Assembly (NCBI GenBank): GCA_964242595.1 | Contig: CAXTBC010000001.1 | Location: forward strand, 54,711 to 118,710 | DNA from: BOG-908 sp964242595 | GTDB taxonomy: Bacteria > Pseudomonadota > Alphaproteobacteria > Acetobacterales > Acetobacteraceae | Direction of reading: 5' to 3' | DNA length: 64,000 nucleotides | Shown: positions 52,624 to 60,961 of the stretch, in pieces | How positions within the stretch are numbered: position 1 is the stretch's first letter | Layout: each line of letters begins with the position of its first letter | Translations under genes and position numbers: made by a program | The notes under the pieces: model-generated | Databases searched by the model: none | Told to the model about the DNA's origin: nothing | The model's input: only the letters and a program-made list of their open reading frames with translations

Positions 52624-53334
52624 TTACGGCGCGCCCACGCAAGACGCAACATTCTTCGGGTAGGCCGCCCACAAGTCTGGCCTGCGCAGCCGCGTGGCCG
52701 CCTCAGCCTCCGCCAACCGCCACGCAGCAATGGCCGCGTGGTTGCCCGACAGCAGCACCGCCGGCACTGCCCGCCCACACCACTCCGCCGGCCGCGTGTA
52801 GTGCGGATACTCCAGCAGCCCGCCGGAAAAACTCTCCTCCACGGCGCTCTCCGCCGCCCCCATAACCCCGGGCAGCAGCCGTACCACCGCGTCCAGCAGC
52901 ACCATCGCCGGCAGCTCCCCGCCCGACAGCACGTAATCCCCCACGCTGACCTCCTCGGCCCCTGCCGCCTCCACCGCCCGCTGGTCCACCCCCTCGTAGC
53001 GCCCGCACAGCAGCACCACGCCGGGCCCCGCCGCAAAATGCTGCACGTCGGCCTGCCCCAGCCGCCGCCCCCGCGGTGTCAAATACACCACCGGCCGACC
53101 GTCCCGCACCTCGTCTAGCGCCGCGCTCACCACGTCCGGCCGCATCACCATGCCCGGCCCGCCGCCGAACGGCGTGTCGTCCACCCTCCGGTGCGTGTCC
53201 GTCGCACTCGCCCGGATGTCGCGCGCCTCCAGCCGCCACACGCCCGCCGCCAGCGCCCGCCCCGCCAGGCTCTGCCCCAGCGGCCCGGGAAACATCTCCG
53301 GAAACACCGTCAGCACCGAGGCGCACCAGCTCAC
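52624..53334 (-). CDS. trmD: tRNA (guanine-N1)-methyltransferase
   Basis: 236 residues from the GTG at 53334, overlapping the rimM stop as GTGA. Trefoil-knot features: VDDTPFGGGPGMVMRPDVV, LLCGRYEGVDQRAVE and EVSVGDYVLSGGELPAMVLLDAVVRLLPGV. It methylates G37 of tRNAs, preventing frameshifts. The long antisense frames across this gene are a consequence of GC bias. Confidence 0.98.
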   Translation of the reverse strand: MSWCASVLTVFPEMFPGPLGQSLAGRALAAGVWRLEARDIRASATDTHRRVDDTPFGGGPGMVMRPDVVSAALDEVRDGRPVVYLTPRGRRLGQADVQHFAAGPGVVLLCGRYEGVDQRAVEAAGAEEVSVGDYVLSGGELPAMVLLDAVVRLLPGVMGAAESAVEESFSGGLLEYPHYTRPAEWCGRAVPAVLLSGNHAAIAAWRLAEAEAATRLRRPDLWAAYPKNVASCVGAP

Positions 53335-53852
53335 GCCGCCACCTCACGCAACTCCACCTCGTCGGGCGGCACCACGCGCAGCCAGCCAGCCGCCACGTCC
53401 ACCACCGGCACCGCCGCGCGCGTGAACGGCACCACCAGCGCGTGGCCTGACCCGCGCTCGATCTCCAGGCTCGTCCCCGCTCCGTAATCGTGCACCGCCG
53501 CCACCCGGCCCACCACCGCGTCGCCGGCGTCGCGCGCCTCCATCCCAACCAGGTCGGCCAGATAAAACTCGTCGCTCTCCGCCACCGGCAACCGGTGCCG
53601 CTCCACGAAGAACGCCGTGTTCACCAGCCGCTCGGCCTCCGTCCGGTCCGCGATCGCCCGCCCCGCGCCGTCCCTCAGCTCCGCCACACCGTCCCCGCGC
53701 CACGCCAGGCTCCACGCCCGCCCTTGCGCGTCCAGCAACGGGTTGTAGCGGGCGAGATCAGCCGGCGCTGCGGTGTAGCTGTGCACGTGCACCAGCCCCC
53801 GCACCCCGTGCGGCCGGCCCACCACGCCCATCAGGATGCGGGTGCCAGGCAT
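53331..53852 (-). CDS. rimM: Ribosome maturation factor RimM
   Basis: 173 residues from the ATG at 53852 (MPGTRILMGVVGRPHGVRGLV). RimM N-terminal barrel GVVGRPHGVRGLVHVHSYT and the PRC-barrel C-terminal part (FYLADLVGMEARDAGDAVVG, VPFTRAAVPVVDVAAGWLRV). It assists 30S subunit maturation with S19 and 16S rRNA. It begins seven bases after rpsP and overlaps trmD. Confidence 0.96.
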   Translation of the reverse strand: MPGTRILMGVVGRPHGVRGLVHVHSYTAAPADLARYNPLLDAQGRAWSLAWRGDGVAELRDGAGRAIADRTEAERLVNTAFFVERHRLPVAESDEFYLADLVGMEARDAGDAVVGRVAAVHDYGAGTSLEIERGSGHALVVPFTRAAVPVVDVAAGWLRVVPPDEVELREVAA

Positions 53853-53859
53853 CGCCCGG

Positions 53860-54207
53860 TCAGGCGGCCGCAGCTGCCGCGGCCGCCGCCTTCGCCCGGT
53901 CCTGCGCCTTCTTCTTCGGCGCCGACTGGATCGGCTGCTCGGCATACACCCGCTTGGCGATCATCCCCGCGTTGCCCAGGAACTTCGCCACCCGATCCGT
54001 CGCCACCGCCCCGTGGTCCAGCCAGTGCTTGATGCGCTCGCCATAAAGACGGATCCGCTCCTCGTGCTCGGCCGGCAGCATCGGGTTGTAGCTGCCCACC
54101 TTCTCGATAAACCGCCCATCCCGGGGACTCCGGCTATCGGCCACGACGATGTGGTAGTACGGCCGCTTCTTCGCACCAGCGCGGGCAAGTCTGATCTTCA
54201 GGCTCAT
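53860..54207 (-). CDS. rpsP: 30S ribosomal protein S16
   Basis: 115 residues. MSLKIRLARAGAKKRPYYHIVVADSRSPRDGRFIEKVGSYNP is the standard S16 start. The C-terminus ends with KKKAQDRAKAAAAAAAAA, a low-complexity Lys/Ala tail common in alphaproteobacteria. It is between ffh (40 bases upstream) and rimM. Confidence 0.98.
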   Translation of the reverse strand: MSLKIRLARAGAKKRPYYHIVVADSRSPRDGRFIEKVGSYNPMLPAEHEERIRLYGERIKHWLDHGAVATDRVAKFLGNAGMIAKRVYAEQPIQSAPKKKAQDRAKAAAAAAAAA

Positions 54208-54246
54208 GCTTCAGTCTCCAGTTGTCGATTGTCGGTCGTCAAAAAC

Positions 54247-55629
54247 TCAGTAACCACGCGGCCGCTGGGCGCCCATGCCCTTCGGCATCAGCGCGCCTAT
54301 CCCCTGCCGCATCAGCCCCTTCTGCCCAAGCTTGCCCATCCGCTTCATCATCGTCGACATGTCGTCGAACTGCTTGAGCAGCTTGTTCACCTCCTGCACG
54401 CTGGTCCCGCTCCCAGCCGCAATCCGCTTCTTCCGGCTCGCCTTGATGATCTCCGGCGCCCGCCTCTCTTTTATCGTCATCGAACCGATGATCGCCGACT
54501 GCCGCTTGAACACGCTCGTGTCGATGTTCGCGCTCTCGATCTGCTGCTTCATCGCCCCCATCCCCGGCAACATGCCCAGGATGGAACTGATGCTCCCCAT
54601 CTTGCTGATCTGCTTCAGCTGCGACGCGTAATCCTCCAGCGTGAACGCCCCCCGCATCATCCGCTTGGCGAGCTTCTCCGCCTCGTCCTGGTCGATCGTC
54701 TCGCCGGCCCGCTCCACCAGCCCGGCAATGTCGCCGTAGCCCAGGATCCGCCCGGCCACCCGCTCCGGATGGAACTCCTCCAGCGCGTCGATCTTCTCGC
54801 CGCTGCCCGAGAACTTGATCGGCGCCCCGGTCACCGACCGCATGGACAACGCCGCACCGCCCCGCGCGTCGCCGTCCATCCGCGTCAGCACGATCCCGGT
54901 CACGCCAACCGTCTCGTTGAACGCACGCGCCGTCTGCACCGCGTCCTGGCCCGTCATCGCGTCCACCACCAGCAGCGTCTCGGCCGGGTTGGTCGCCGCG
55001 CGTATCTCGCGCACCTCGTTCATCAGCGCCTGGTCGATGGACAGCCGCCCCGCGGTGTCCAGGATCACCACGTCGAACCCCTCGCGACGCCCCGCCTCCA
55101 TCGCCCGCCTGGCGATCGCCACCGGACCCTCGCCGGCCACGATAGGCAGGCTCGCCACCCCGGCCCGCTCGGCCAGCTGCGCCAACTGCAACTGCGCCGC
55201 CGGCCGCTGCGTGTCCAAACTCGCCAGCAGCACCCGCTTGCGCTCGCGCGTCAGCAGCCGCAACGCCAGCTTGCCGCTGGTCGTCGTCTTGCCGGACCCC
55301 TGCAGCCCCACCATCAGGATCGGCACCGGCGCCGCGGCCGCCAGGTTCAGCGGCACCGCCCCAGCCCCGCCCAGCGCCTCAACCAGCGCGTCGTTGACGA
55401 TCTTGGCCACCTGCTGCCCGGGCGAGACCGCGTCGAGCACCTCGGTCCCGATGGCCCGAACCCGCACGGCGGCCACGAAGTCCTTGACCACAGGCAACGC
55501 CACGTCGGCGTCCAGCATCGCCAGGCGAACCTCGCGCAACGCCTCGGTCACATCCCCCTCGCTCAGCGCCCCGCGCCTGCGAAGCCCCTCGAAGATGCCC
55601 GAAAACCTGTCCGACAGCGCGTCGAACAT
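54247..55629 (-). CDS. ffh: Signal recognition particle protein Ffh
   Basis: 460 residues from the ATG at 55629 (GGAGG about ten bases upstream). GTPase motifs: GLQGSGKTTTSGKLA, DTQRPAAQLQL, DTAGRLSIDQAL and TRMDGDARGGAALS. The C-terminal M domain is Met-rich (MGSISSILGMLPGMGAMKQQ, MMKRMGKLGQKGLMRQG). It targets ribosomes making membrane proteins. The upstream in-frame extension to 55794 lacks family similarity and is not used. Confidence 0.98.
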   Translation of the reverse strand: MFDALSDRFSGIFEGLRRRGALSEGDVTEALREVRLAMLDADVALPVVKDFVAAVRVRAIGTEVLDAVSPGQQVAKIVNDALVEALGGAGAVPLNLAAAAPVPILMVGLQGSGKTTTSGKLALRLLTRERKRVLLASLDTQRPAAQLQLAQLAERAGVASLPIVAGEGPVAIARRAMEAGRREGFDVVILDTAGRLSIDQALMNEVREIRAATNPAETLLVVDAMTGQDAVQTARAFNETVGVTGIVLTRMDGDARGGAALSMRSVTGAPIKFSGSGEKIDALEEFHPERVAGRILGYGDIAGLVERAGETIDQDEAEKLAKRMMRGAFTLEDYASQLKQISKMGSISSILGMLPGMGAMKQQIESANIDTSVFKRQSAIIGSMTIKERRAPEIIKASRKKRIAAGSGTSVQEVNKLLKQFDDMSTMMKRMGKLGQKGLMRQGIGALMPKGMGAQRPRGY

Positions 55630-56096
55630 CAGATGCCAACCCTCCAAAACACAAACCGCCGCTGCGCGAACCCTCGCGGAGCGGCGTCTCCCCCGCGTGT
55701 GGCGGGGACCTGGGCGCCTTGGCGGCCTGGATAGGACTGCATGTGCGCCGGGAAGTGGAGGGAAGTCAAGGCAAGCGCTGGGGAGATGTGCCATCCCCCA
55801 GACCCCCCGTCATCTCTGCGGGGTGGGGTATAAGCTTGTATATAGTATTTTACCACTCTTCCATCTAATTAGATGCTTAGTGACTGTCTGGGATCAATGT
55901 GTCGATCATTAATGCTTACGCTTGGCCAAGTATTCCGGGTTGTGTCCTGTGGAACAGCTTCGCCACCGGTTGAGGAGGCTTTTGCGGCAACCCTGTCTTG
56001 CTCCGATCTGCTGTTATATAACAAACAATCTCAGACATACACTTGGCCACAAGAATGAGAAATTTAGAACTCGTGATAGCTGACCTCAATTTTAAG
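55630..56096. other. Intergenic region with sharp drop in GC
   Basis: About 470 bases between ffh and the DUF4062 gene (both minus strand). The first about 170 bases have core-like GC and should hold the ffh promoter; from about 55830 the sequence becomes AT-rich. A perfect 14-base palindrome CATCTAATTAGATG lies at 55862-55875, close to this boundary. No gene is recognised. Confidence 0.45.
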
Positions 56097-57173
56097 CTAC
56101 TCATCGTCCTCGCAAACTCCTTCGTCTAAGGCAACGTCTTCAACGTCTTTTCGGATGGCGCGGAGACGTGTCATAACGCTGTCTCCGTAAGGCGTTAGTG
56201 TCCAATATGTCTCCTGATCTTTAACGCTCCGTTGTTTTTGATTTTTGCAGATCAGCCCTAACGCACGCAATTGGACTTTTACTGTTTGAAAATTATCTTC
56301 TTTAATTTCAAATCTATCCAAAGAGCGAATTTGCAATTCTTTATTTTTTCGCAGTCTCTCAATTTCGAGTTCTTCTATTTTATAGTTTAGTGCCTCTCTG
56401 ATCAGAGCATCTGTTGCCTCATGGATCATAAGAGGAGCGACAGATGAGAAAATATCGTCCCAGGTCAACGAGACACTGCCCCTCCATGTCTGTGCATCAC
56501 GCCCGTATTGTTCGCACGCTCTGAATTTATAAAGTAAGTTATGTCCTTCGTTTCCAGACGCTAGCCCGCTTGCTTCGAGAGGTGGCGATATCCTAGCTCG
56601 ATGAAGAGCAGACTCAAGTTCTTCCACTCTGCGCCTCATGTGTAGAAGCTCTAATGTCGCATCTCGGTCAGGTAACTCGTCAGCTCTGACCCAGCCTATC
56701 GCGGGATTAGACTTCATGAGTTGAATTAAGCTTCGACTTACCACCGAGCCAAGCTCTTGTGGTGTTTCCCAATGCTTACACAACTTCTTTTCGATCAAAG
56801 CTCGAAATTCGAGCAGTTTTGTCCGACCTTCCTCAGAAGTTTCCGTGTTTTCCGCAACGATCCTGCCAGGATTACGATGTATAAAGGCTATGGTCGGTTT
56901 CTCCTTCGAGAGAGCATATCGGTATTCCATCTCAGTGAAGCTAAGACCCTGGGGACCCGTTGACCCATACCGGCCACCTACGATCAAAATATAGTAGTCG
57001 GAGTCGTCGATCACTCTCCTAATTAGATCCCATTGCGTATCATTGCTGGCTGGGAAAAGTTCCATTCCAGACGGCATGCAATCTAGTTCGAGGAGCGCAT
57101 GCATGACTTCTTGCCGCTCAATTTCTAAGTCTCTGAAAGTGCTACTGACGAACACCTGAAATCTTTTCTCCAA
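56097..57173 (-). CDS. DUF4062 domain protein, possible defence gene, in AT-rich island
   Basis: 358 residues. The N-terminus is a clear DUF4062 domain: FQVFVSSTFRDLEIERQEVMHALLELDCMPSGMELFPASN, then YYILIVGGRYGST and SFTEMEYRYA. This TIR-like alpha/beta fold usually fronts STAND NTPases or other effectors in bacterial immunity proteins. Here no NTPase follows; residues about 180-205 look coiled-coil (MRRRVEELESAL). The C-terminal about 60 residues resemble a winged helix (LRALGLICKN, YWTLTPYGDSVM). The gene is far more AT-rich than its neighbours ffh and the YdcF-like gene, suggesting transfer. Confidence 0.82.
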   Translation of the reverse strand: MEKRFQVFVSSTFRDLEIERQEVMHALLELDCMPSGMELFPASNDTQWDLIRRVIDDSDYYILIVGGRYGSTGPQGLSFTEMEYRYALSKEKPTIAFIHRNPGRIVAENTETSEEGRTKLLEFRALIEKKLCKHWETPQELGSVVSRSLIQLMKSNPAIGWVRADELPDRDATLELLHMRRRVEELESALHRARISPPLEASGLASGNEGHNLLYKFRACEQYGRDAQTWRGSVSLTWDDIFSSVAPLMIHEATDALIREALNYKIEELEIERLRKNKELQIRSLDRFEIKEDNFQTVKVQLRALGLICKNQKQRSVKDQETYWTLTPYGDSVMTRLRAIRKDVEDVALDEGVCEDDE

Positions 57174-57336
57174 TTTAGCTTCCTCGTTACAAAGAACAGA
57201 TCAGATATTTGATTAAAGGACCGCGCGAGTCCATTGTAACCGCTTTGGTAAATTTATTGAAATATGCAAGCCTAAGAAAAATCTTATGTTTGGTTATGAC
57301 AATTTATAAACAAGCCTCCTGCCTGTTAATGCTTCA

Positions 57337-57879
57337 TTATAAATCAACTACCGCTACTAACTCGCGCCCAAACGAGTAAAAATCTCGCCACTCCAAAAAC
57401 CGCGGATAACTAGCAAACACCCCTCCAACGCCCGCCCGCCAAAATCCCAACACACACCGCGGCACATGAAACCACTGCGTCACCACCAACACCCGCCGCA
57501 AATGCAGCCGTCCCATCACCGCCACCGTATGCCGAACGGTCGCCGCCGTGTTCACCCCACCCTCATCCATCATCACCGCACCCGCCGGCACGCCCGCCCC
57601 CACCATATACGCGCGCATCACCACCGCCTCGCTGAACCCGCTCGCCCCCACGCCCCCACTCACCAACACAAGCGGCACCAACCCACGCCGATACGCCGCC
57701 ACCGCGCAGTCCAACCGCGCCGCCAACCGCGCGCTAGGCCGCCCATCGGCCAAAACCTCGTTGCCCAATACAACAGCCAAGTCCGCCGCCCCGACCCGCG
57801 GCACCAGCGCAAACGCCAGGAACGCCACCACGTAAGCAACAGCCAGCAAGCCAAACCCGATCGCCAGCCGCGCCATCAT
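57337..57879 (-). CDS. YdcF/SanA-like DUF218 membrane protein
   Basis: 180 residues from the ATG at 57879, overlapping the next gene's stop as ATGA. One N-terminal membrane helix (LAIGFGLLAVAYVVAFLAFALV) leads into a periplasmic DUF218 domain: AADLAVVLGNEVLADGRPSARLAARLDCAVAAYRRGL, LVSGGVGASGFSEAVVM, MDEGGVNTAATV and VLVVTQWFHVPRC. The family is linked to envelope integrity and vancomycin resistance (SanA) but its activity is unclear. It ends at the edge of the AT-rich DUF4062 island. Confidence 0.9.
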   Translation of the reverse strand: MMARLAIGFGLLAVAYVVAFLAFALVPRVGAADLAVVLGNEVLADGRPSARLAARLDCAVAAYRRGLVPLVLVSGGVGASGFSEAVVMRAYMVGAGVPAGAVMMDEGGVNTAATVRHTVAVMGRLHLRRVLVVTQWFHVPRCVLGFWRAGVGGVFASYPRFLEWRDFYSFGRELVAVVDL

Positions 57880-58184
57880 GCGCGCCGCCGTCGCCCCGCC
57901 ACCCACGCCACACCGCAAGCCCCTAGCGCCAGCGGCACCCCCGCCCGCATCAGCCAAACGTAAGGCGCCTGGTAAACCAGCGCGTTCTCGTCCCCGTCCA
58001 ACACCACAAACCGGCCCCGCACTGCATCATGCGCCGTGTTCGTCTGCACCACCGCCCACCCCGGCGAGCGTTTCAACACCAAATACGTCGTAGGGTCATC
58101 GAACTCGTACACCACGCCGGTAAACATCCGAGCCGCCACCAGCAGGATCGCCAACCCCAACAACCACCAGCGCACCACACGCAT
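57876..58184 (-). CDS. Small membrane protein, function unknown
   Basis: 102 residues from the ATG at 58184, sharing a base with the amidase stop (TGATG). Two hydrophobic segments (VVRWWLLGLAILLVAARMFTGV and YVWLMRAGVPLALGACGVAWVAG) flank a periplasmic-looking middle (DDPTTYLVLKRSPGWAVVQTNTAHDAVRGRF). No family was recognised. The tight overlaps with the amidase and DUF218 genes suggest one envelope-related operon. Confidence 0.75.
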   Translation of the reverse strand: MRVVRWWLLGLAILLVAARMFTGVVYEFDDPTTYLVLKRSPGWAVVQTNTAHDAVRGRFVVLDGDENALVYQAPYVWLMRAGVPLALGACGVAWVAGRRRRA

Positions 58185-58774
58185 CACAGCCCCGGCTGCC
58201 TGATCGGCACCTTGAACCCAAGTTCCGCGCGCAACGCCGCCACCTTCGGCAGCATCTGGCTCCCCGGGCAATCCGCCGTGTCGCCGTACTCGATATGCCC
58301 GCCGAAGAACACGATCGGAAAAGAACTCCGCAGCCGCACGGACAACCGCCGCACGCTGTCCAGCATCGCCGGCAGGATCGCGTCCCCCGCATAGGCCCGC
58401 CCGCCCAGCCAGTTCAACGGCGTGGCGTCGTAATCGCCCATGCACACGATGCCCACCTTGCCCGTGTTCTGGTTCTTCACGTCCGATCCCTTGTAGACCA
58501 GTTCACGTCCCTCGAAGATCACCCCGTCCGCCCGCACCCCGTAATGGTACGCCACGTCGTCCCACCCACGGCTGCCTTGGTCGAAATCCTGTATCTTCGG
58601 CATGGTGTCGACGTGACCATGCCCGGTGTTGTGGATGACGATCGCCGTGTAGTTCCAGTCCAAATCAGGCACCCGCGCCTGCGGCTTGGCACCCCACGCC
58701 GCCCGCCGCACGATCTTCAGGTCACCGGCAATCCTGTCGATCACCACCCTGCGCTCCGGCGCCACCTCCGCCAT
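58184..58774 (-). CDS. N-acetylmuramoyl-L-alanine amidase (amidase_2/PGRP-type)
   Basis: 196 residues. Amidase_2 features: IVRRAAWGAKPQ at the start, AIVIHNTGHGH (first zinc His), DVAYHYGVRADGVIFEGR (Tyr and His), and GGHIEYGDTADCPGSQML (last His and Cys). It cleaves the lactyl-peptide bond of peptidoglycan. No signal peptide is visible at the called start, so it may be cytoplasmic (muropeptide recycling) or exported by another route. It is first in a three-gene operon with the small membrane protein and DUF218 gene. Confidence 0.85.
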   Translation of the reverse strand: MAEVAPERRVVIDRIAGDLKIVRRAAWGAKPQARVPDLDWNYTAIVIHNTGHGHVDTMPKIQDFDQGSRGWDDVAYHYGVRADGVIFEGRELVYKGSDVKNQNTGKVGIVCMGDYDATPLNWLGGRAYAGDAILPAMLDSVRRLSVRLRSSFPIVFFGGHIEYGDTADCPGSQMLPKVAALRAELGFKVPIRQPGL

Positions 58775-58805
58775 CCCAGCCTCCCTCTAAGCCACAGCCC
58801 AACGA

Positions 58806-58895
58806 AATGGGGGTCTGGGGCCTCCAGGCCCCGTCACGCGAATGCGTGCTGCGCAAGACGGGGTTTGCGGCAGCGCCCCATGCTTGCTCAAGCCG
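58806..58895 (-). repeat. Family G GC-rich hairpin repeat, copy 5 (inverted, long form)
   Basis: GGGGGTCTGGGGCCTCCAGG then CCCCGTCACGCGAATGCGTG, CTGCGCAAGACGGGG and GCCCCATGCTTGC. It is the reverse orientation of the 46222 copy and, like it, contains an extra GCGTG-type inner hairpin. It stands between divergent genes: the amidase (minus) and the 58963 gene (plus). Confidence 0.75.
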
Positions 58896-58962
58896 AAAAG
58901 CCAATCCGACTAAAATCCTTTGCCCACCTCGCCCCTCCCATGTTCTTCTCCTGTTCACCCCC

Positions 58963-59637
58963 ATGAACGCCATCTCCCCACCCCCCACACCCGCCCCGGC
59001 ACCCACCGCCGCCACCGCGCGCACCGAACGCCACCTCGCCGCCTGCCAGCGCCTCGCCGAGCTTGGCCTCTCGCTGGCCGAAGCCGCCCACGCCCGCGCC
59101 CTGCAGGACCTCGCCACAACCCCACCCCCGCCCGAACCACCCGCCGTCGCCGACGCGGAACCCAACCCCGCCACCCCCCGCACGGACCCGGCCCTCACCT
59201 TCATCCGGGCCTCCCACGCCACCCGCCAAGCCATCACCCTCGAAGCCCGCCTCGCCACCGAGGCCACCGAAAACACCAGCCACCCCCGCCAACCCTTCCG
59301 CTACGCCTACTCCGCCCCGCCAGACCCGCGCCGACCCAAGCTCCAGCGCGCCCTCAAAGCCGCAACCCACGCCCAAGACCTCCCCGCCGCCACCCAGCGC
59401 GCCATCACCGACCGCATGGACGACGCCCTCCTCTACGACCCCAACCACGACATCCTCGTCGGCGACCTTTTCGCCAGCATCTGCAAGGACCTCGGCATCG
59501 AGCCGGACCTCAGCCGCGTCGAGGACGAAATCCTCATCATCACCCCGCCCCACCTCGTCGCCCCGGACGGCAGCCTCTACCCGCCGGACGAGTGGCCGGA
59601 ACTGGAGATCATGCCGTTCGGGCGGCCGGACGGGTGA
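58963..59637 (+). CDS. Conserved-type hypothetical protein with Pro-rich linker
   Basis: 224 residues from the ATG at 58963 (MNAISPPPTP). The layout is an N-terminal Pro/Ala-rich stretch, a helix (RTERHLAACQRLAELGLSLAEAAHARALQDL), a second Pro-rich linker, then a C-terminal part with RQAITLEARLATE, MDDALLYDPNHDILVGDLFASICKDLGIEPDLS and DGSLYPPDEWPEL. This helix pattern is, by recollection, frequent in Acetobacteraceae hypotheticals; no function is known. It converges with murI, with a family A repeat at its end. Confidence 0.75.
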   Translation: MNAISPPPTPAPAPTAATARTERHLAACQRLAELGLSLAEAAHARALQDLATTPPPPEPPAVADAEPNPATPRTDPALTFIRASHATRQAITLEARLATEATENTSHPRQPFRYAYSAPPDPRRPKLQRALKAATHAQDLPAATQRAITDRMDDALLYDPNHDILVGDLFASICKDLGIEPDLSRVEDEILIITPPHLVAPDGSLYPPDEWPELEIMPFGRPDG

Positions 59638-59700
59638 AGAAAGAAAGCAGTTCTTTTTCGAGAAAAAGAACCAAAAAGCTTTTGCTCCCTGTCGGGTGCA
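59634..59700 (+). repeat. Family A hairpin repeat, B-type arm (forward)
   Basis: GAAAGCAGTTCTTTTTCGAG, AAAAAGAACCAAAAAGCTTT and TGCTCCCTGTCGGGT: near-exact reverse complement of the 8818-8876 copy, including the CCTGTCGGGT flank. It starts at the stop of the hypothetical gene. Confidence 0.85.
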
Positions 59701-59768
59701 AGCGGACACAGCCGCGCCCGACGAACAAATACGGCCTCGAGCAAGGCCGTCCTTGCTCGACTGCCGCG

Positions 59769-60563
59769 CTAACTCGCAAGCGCTGCGGCAAGCACCTCCG
59801 CGCGCGCCAGCCCCGCCTCGCGCCAACCGTCCCCCACCAGCCCGGCGGCAACCCCCGTCCGCAACACCAGCCCGTCCTCCCCGCCACCAACTCCGGCAAC
59901 CCCCTTCGCCACCCGCACCACCTGCCGCGCCACCGCGGCGGCCGGGTCCAGCCACGCCACGCCCGGCACGCACGCCGCCAGTTCGCACAGCAGCCACCCG
60001 TAATGCGTGCACCCCAGCGCCACCGCGTCCATCGCAGCCGCACCCTCCTGCGCCATCAACCCGGCCAGCTCGCCCGCAACCGCCTCCGCCGACACGCAGC
60101 GCCCGGCAAACCTTGCCTCGGCCAGCGCCGCCAGCCCCGCCGCCCCATGCACCAGCACCCGGCAGTCCGGCGCCACCCGCGCAGCCAGCGCGCGCAAATA
60201 CGGCCCGCGCACCGTCGCCGGCGTCGCCAGCACGCCCACTACCCGGCTCCGGCTCACCTCGGCCGCCCACTTCACCGGCGGCACGCACCCCACGAACGGC
60301 ACGCCCCACGCACCGCGCAACGCCGCCAGCGCCACCGTGCTCGCCGTGTTGCACGCAACCACCACCACGTCCGGCCGCAGCCGCGCCACGCTTGCGCCCA
60401 CCACCGCCAGCACCCGCCCCAGCACGTCGTCGTCGCTCCTGCCGCCGTACGGGAAACCGGCATCGTCCATCACGTAGCTCAGCACCACGCCAGGCAGCGC
60501 GCGCCGCACCTCGCGCGCCACGCCCACGCCGCCCACCCCCGAATCGAACACCAGCACTCGCAT
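59769..60563 (-). CDS. murI: Glutamate racemase
   Basis: 264 residues from the ATG at 60563 (MRVLVFDSGVGG). Catalytic features: FDSGVGGVGVAREV, VVVACNTASTVAL with the first Cys, VPFVGCVPP, and VALGCTHYGWLL with the second Cys. It makes D-glutamate for peptidoglycan. The C-terminus runs into the sequence flanking the family A repeat. Long frames on the other strand are GC-bias artefacts. Confidence 0.95.
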   Translation of the reverse strand: MRVLVFDSGVGGVGVAREVRRALPGVVLSYVMDDAGFPYGGRSDDDVLGRVLAVVGASVARLRPDVVVVACNTASTVALAALRGAWGVPFVGCVPPVKWAAEVSRSRVVGVLATPATVRGPYLRALAARVAPDCRVLVHGAAGLAALAEARFAGRCVSAEAVAGELAGLMAQEGAAAMDAVALGCTHYGWLLCELAACVPGVAWLDPAAAVARQVVRVAKGVAGVGGGEDGLVLRTGVAAGLVGDGWREAGLARAEVLAAALAS

Positions 60564-60614
60564 CCCGCCCGCCCGCGCTTGAACCCGCCCACACCCGGCG
60601 GCTATCACTCCTGC

Positions 60615-60863
60615 ATGGATGACGACACCCCGCCCGACCGCCTGGCCACCAACCCCAAGAGCCCGTTCCACGACGCCGCCCTGCTCGAACGCGGCATCGG
60701 CATCCGCTTCAAGGGCGCCGAGAAGACCAATGTCGACGAGTACTGCGTCAGCGAAGGCTGGATCCGCGTCGCCGTCGGCAAGACCACGGACCGTACCGGG
60801 GCGCCTCTGACCATCAAGCTGCAGGGGCCTGTGGAGCCCTATTTCCGTGACAGGCAAGAGTAA
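60615..60863 (+). CDS. DUF3297 family protein
   Basis: 82 residues from the ATG at 60615. TPPDRLATNPKSPFHDAALLERGIGIRFKG and YCVSEGWIRV are the family signature; the whole protein is one domain. Function unknown, widespread in alphaproteobacteria. It diverges from murI with about 50 bases between starts. The family A repeat begins at its stop codon. Confidence 0.93.
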   Translation: MDDDTPPDRLATNPKSPFHDAALLERGIGIRFKGAEKTNVDEYCVSEGWIRVAVGKTTDRTGAPLTIKLQGPVEPYFRDRQE

Positions 60864-60930
60864 GAAAGGCCTTCTTTCTTGAAAAAAAGAAGCAAAAAAC
60901 TTTTGTCCATCAGTGCCGCTCTGTCGCAAA
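60863..60930 (+). repeat. Family A AT-rich hairpin repeat, copy 6
   Basis: AAGAAAGGCCTTCTTTCTTG, AAAAAAAGAAGCAAAAAACTTTTG, then GCTCTGTCGC. The last base of the DUF3297 stop is the first of the element. It precedes the exonuclease gene by about 30 bases. Confidence 0.8.
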
Positions 60931-60961
60931 TATCCGCCCTGCCGGGGCAGGGGGTTCGGGC

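Noticed and set aside
53836..55734. Plus-strand open frame of about 630 codons opposite ffh and rpsP
   Set aside because: Extremely His/Arg/Pro-rich with no recognisable domain; ffh and rpsP on the other strand are certain.
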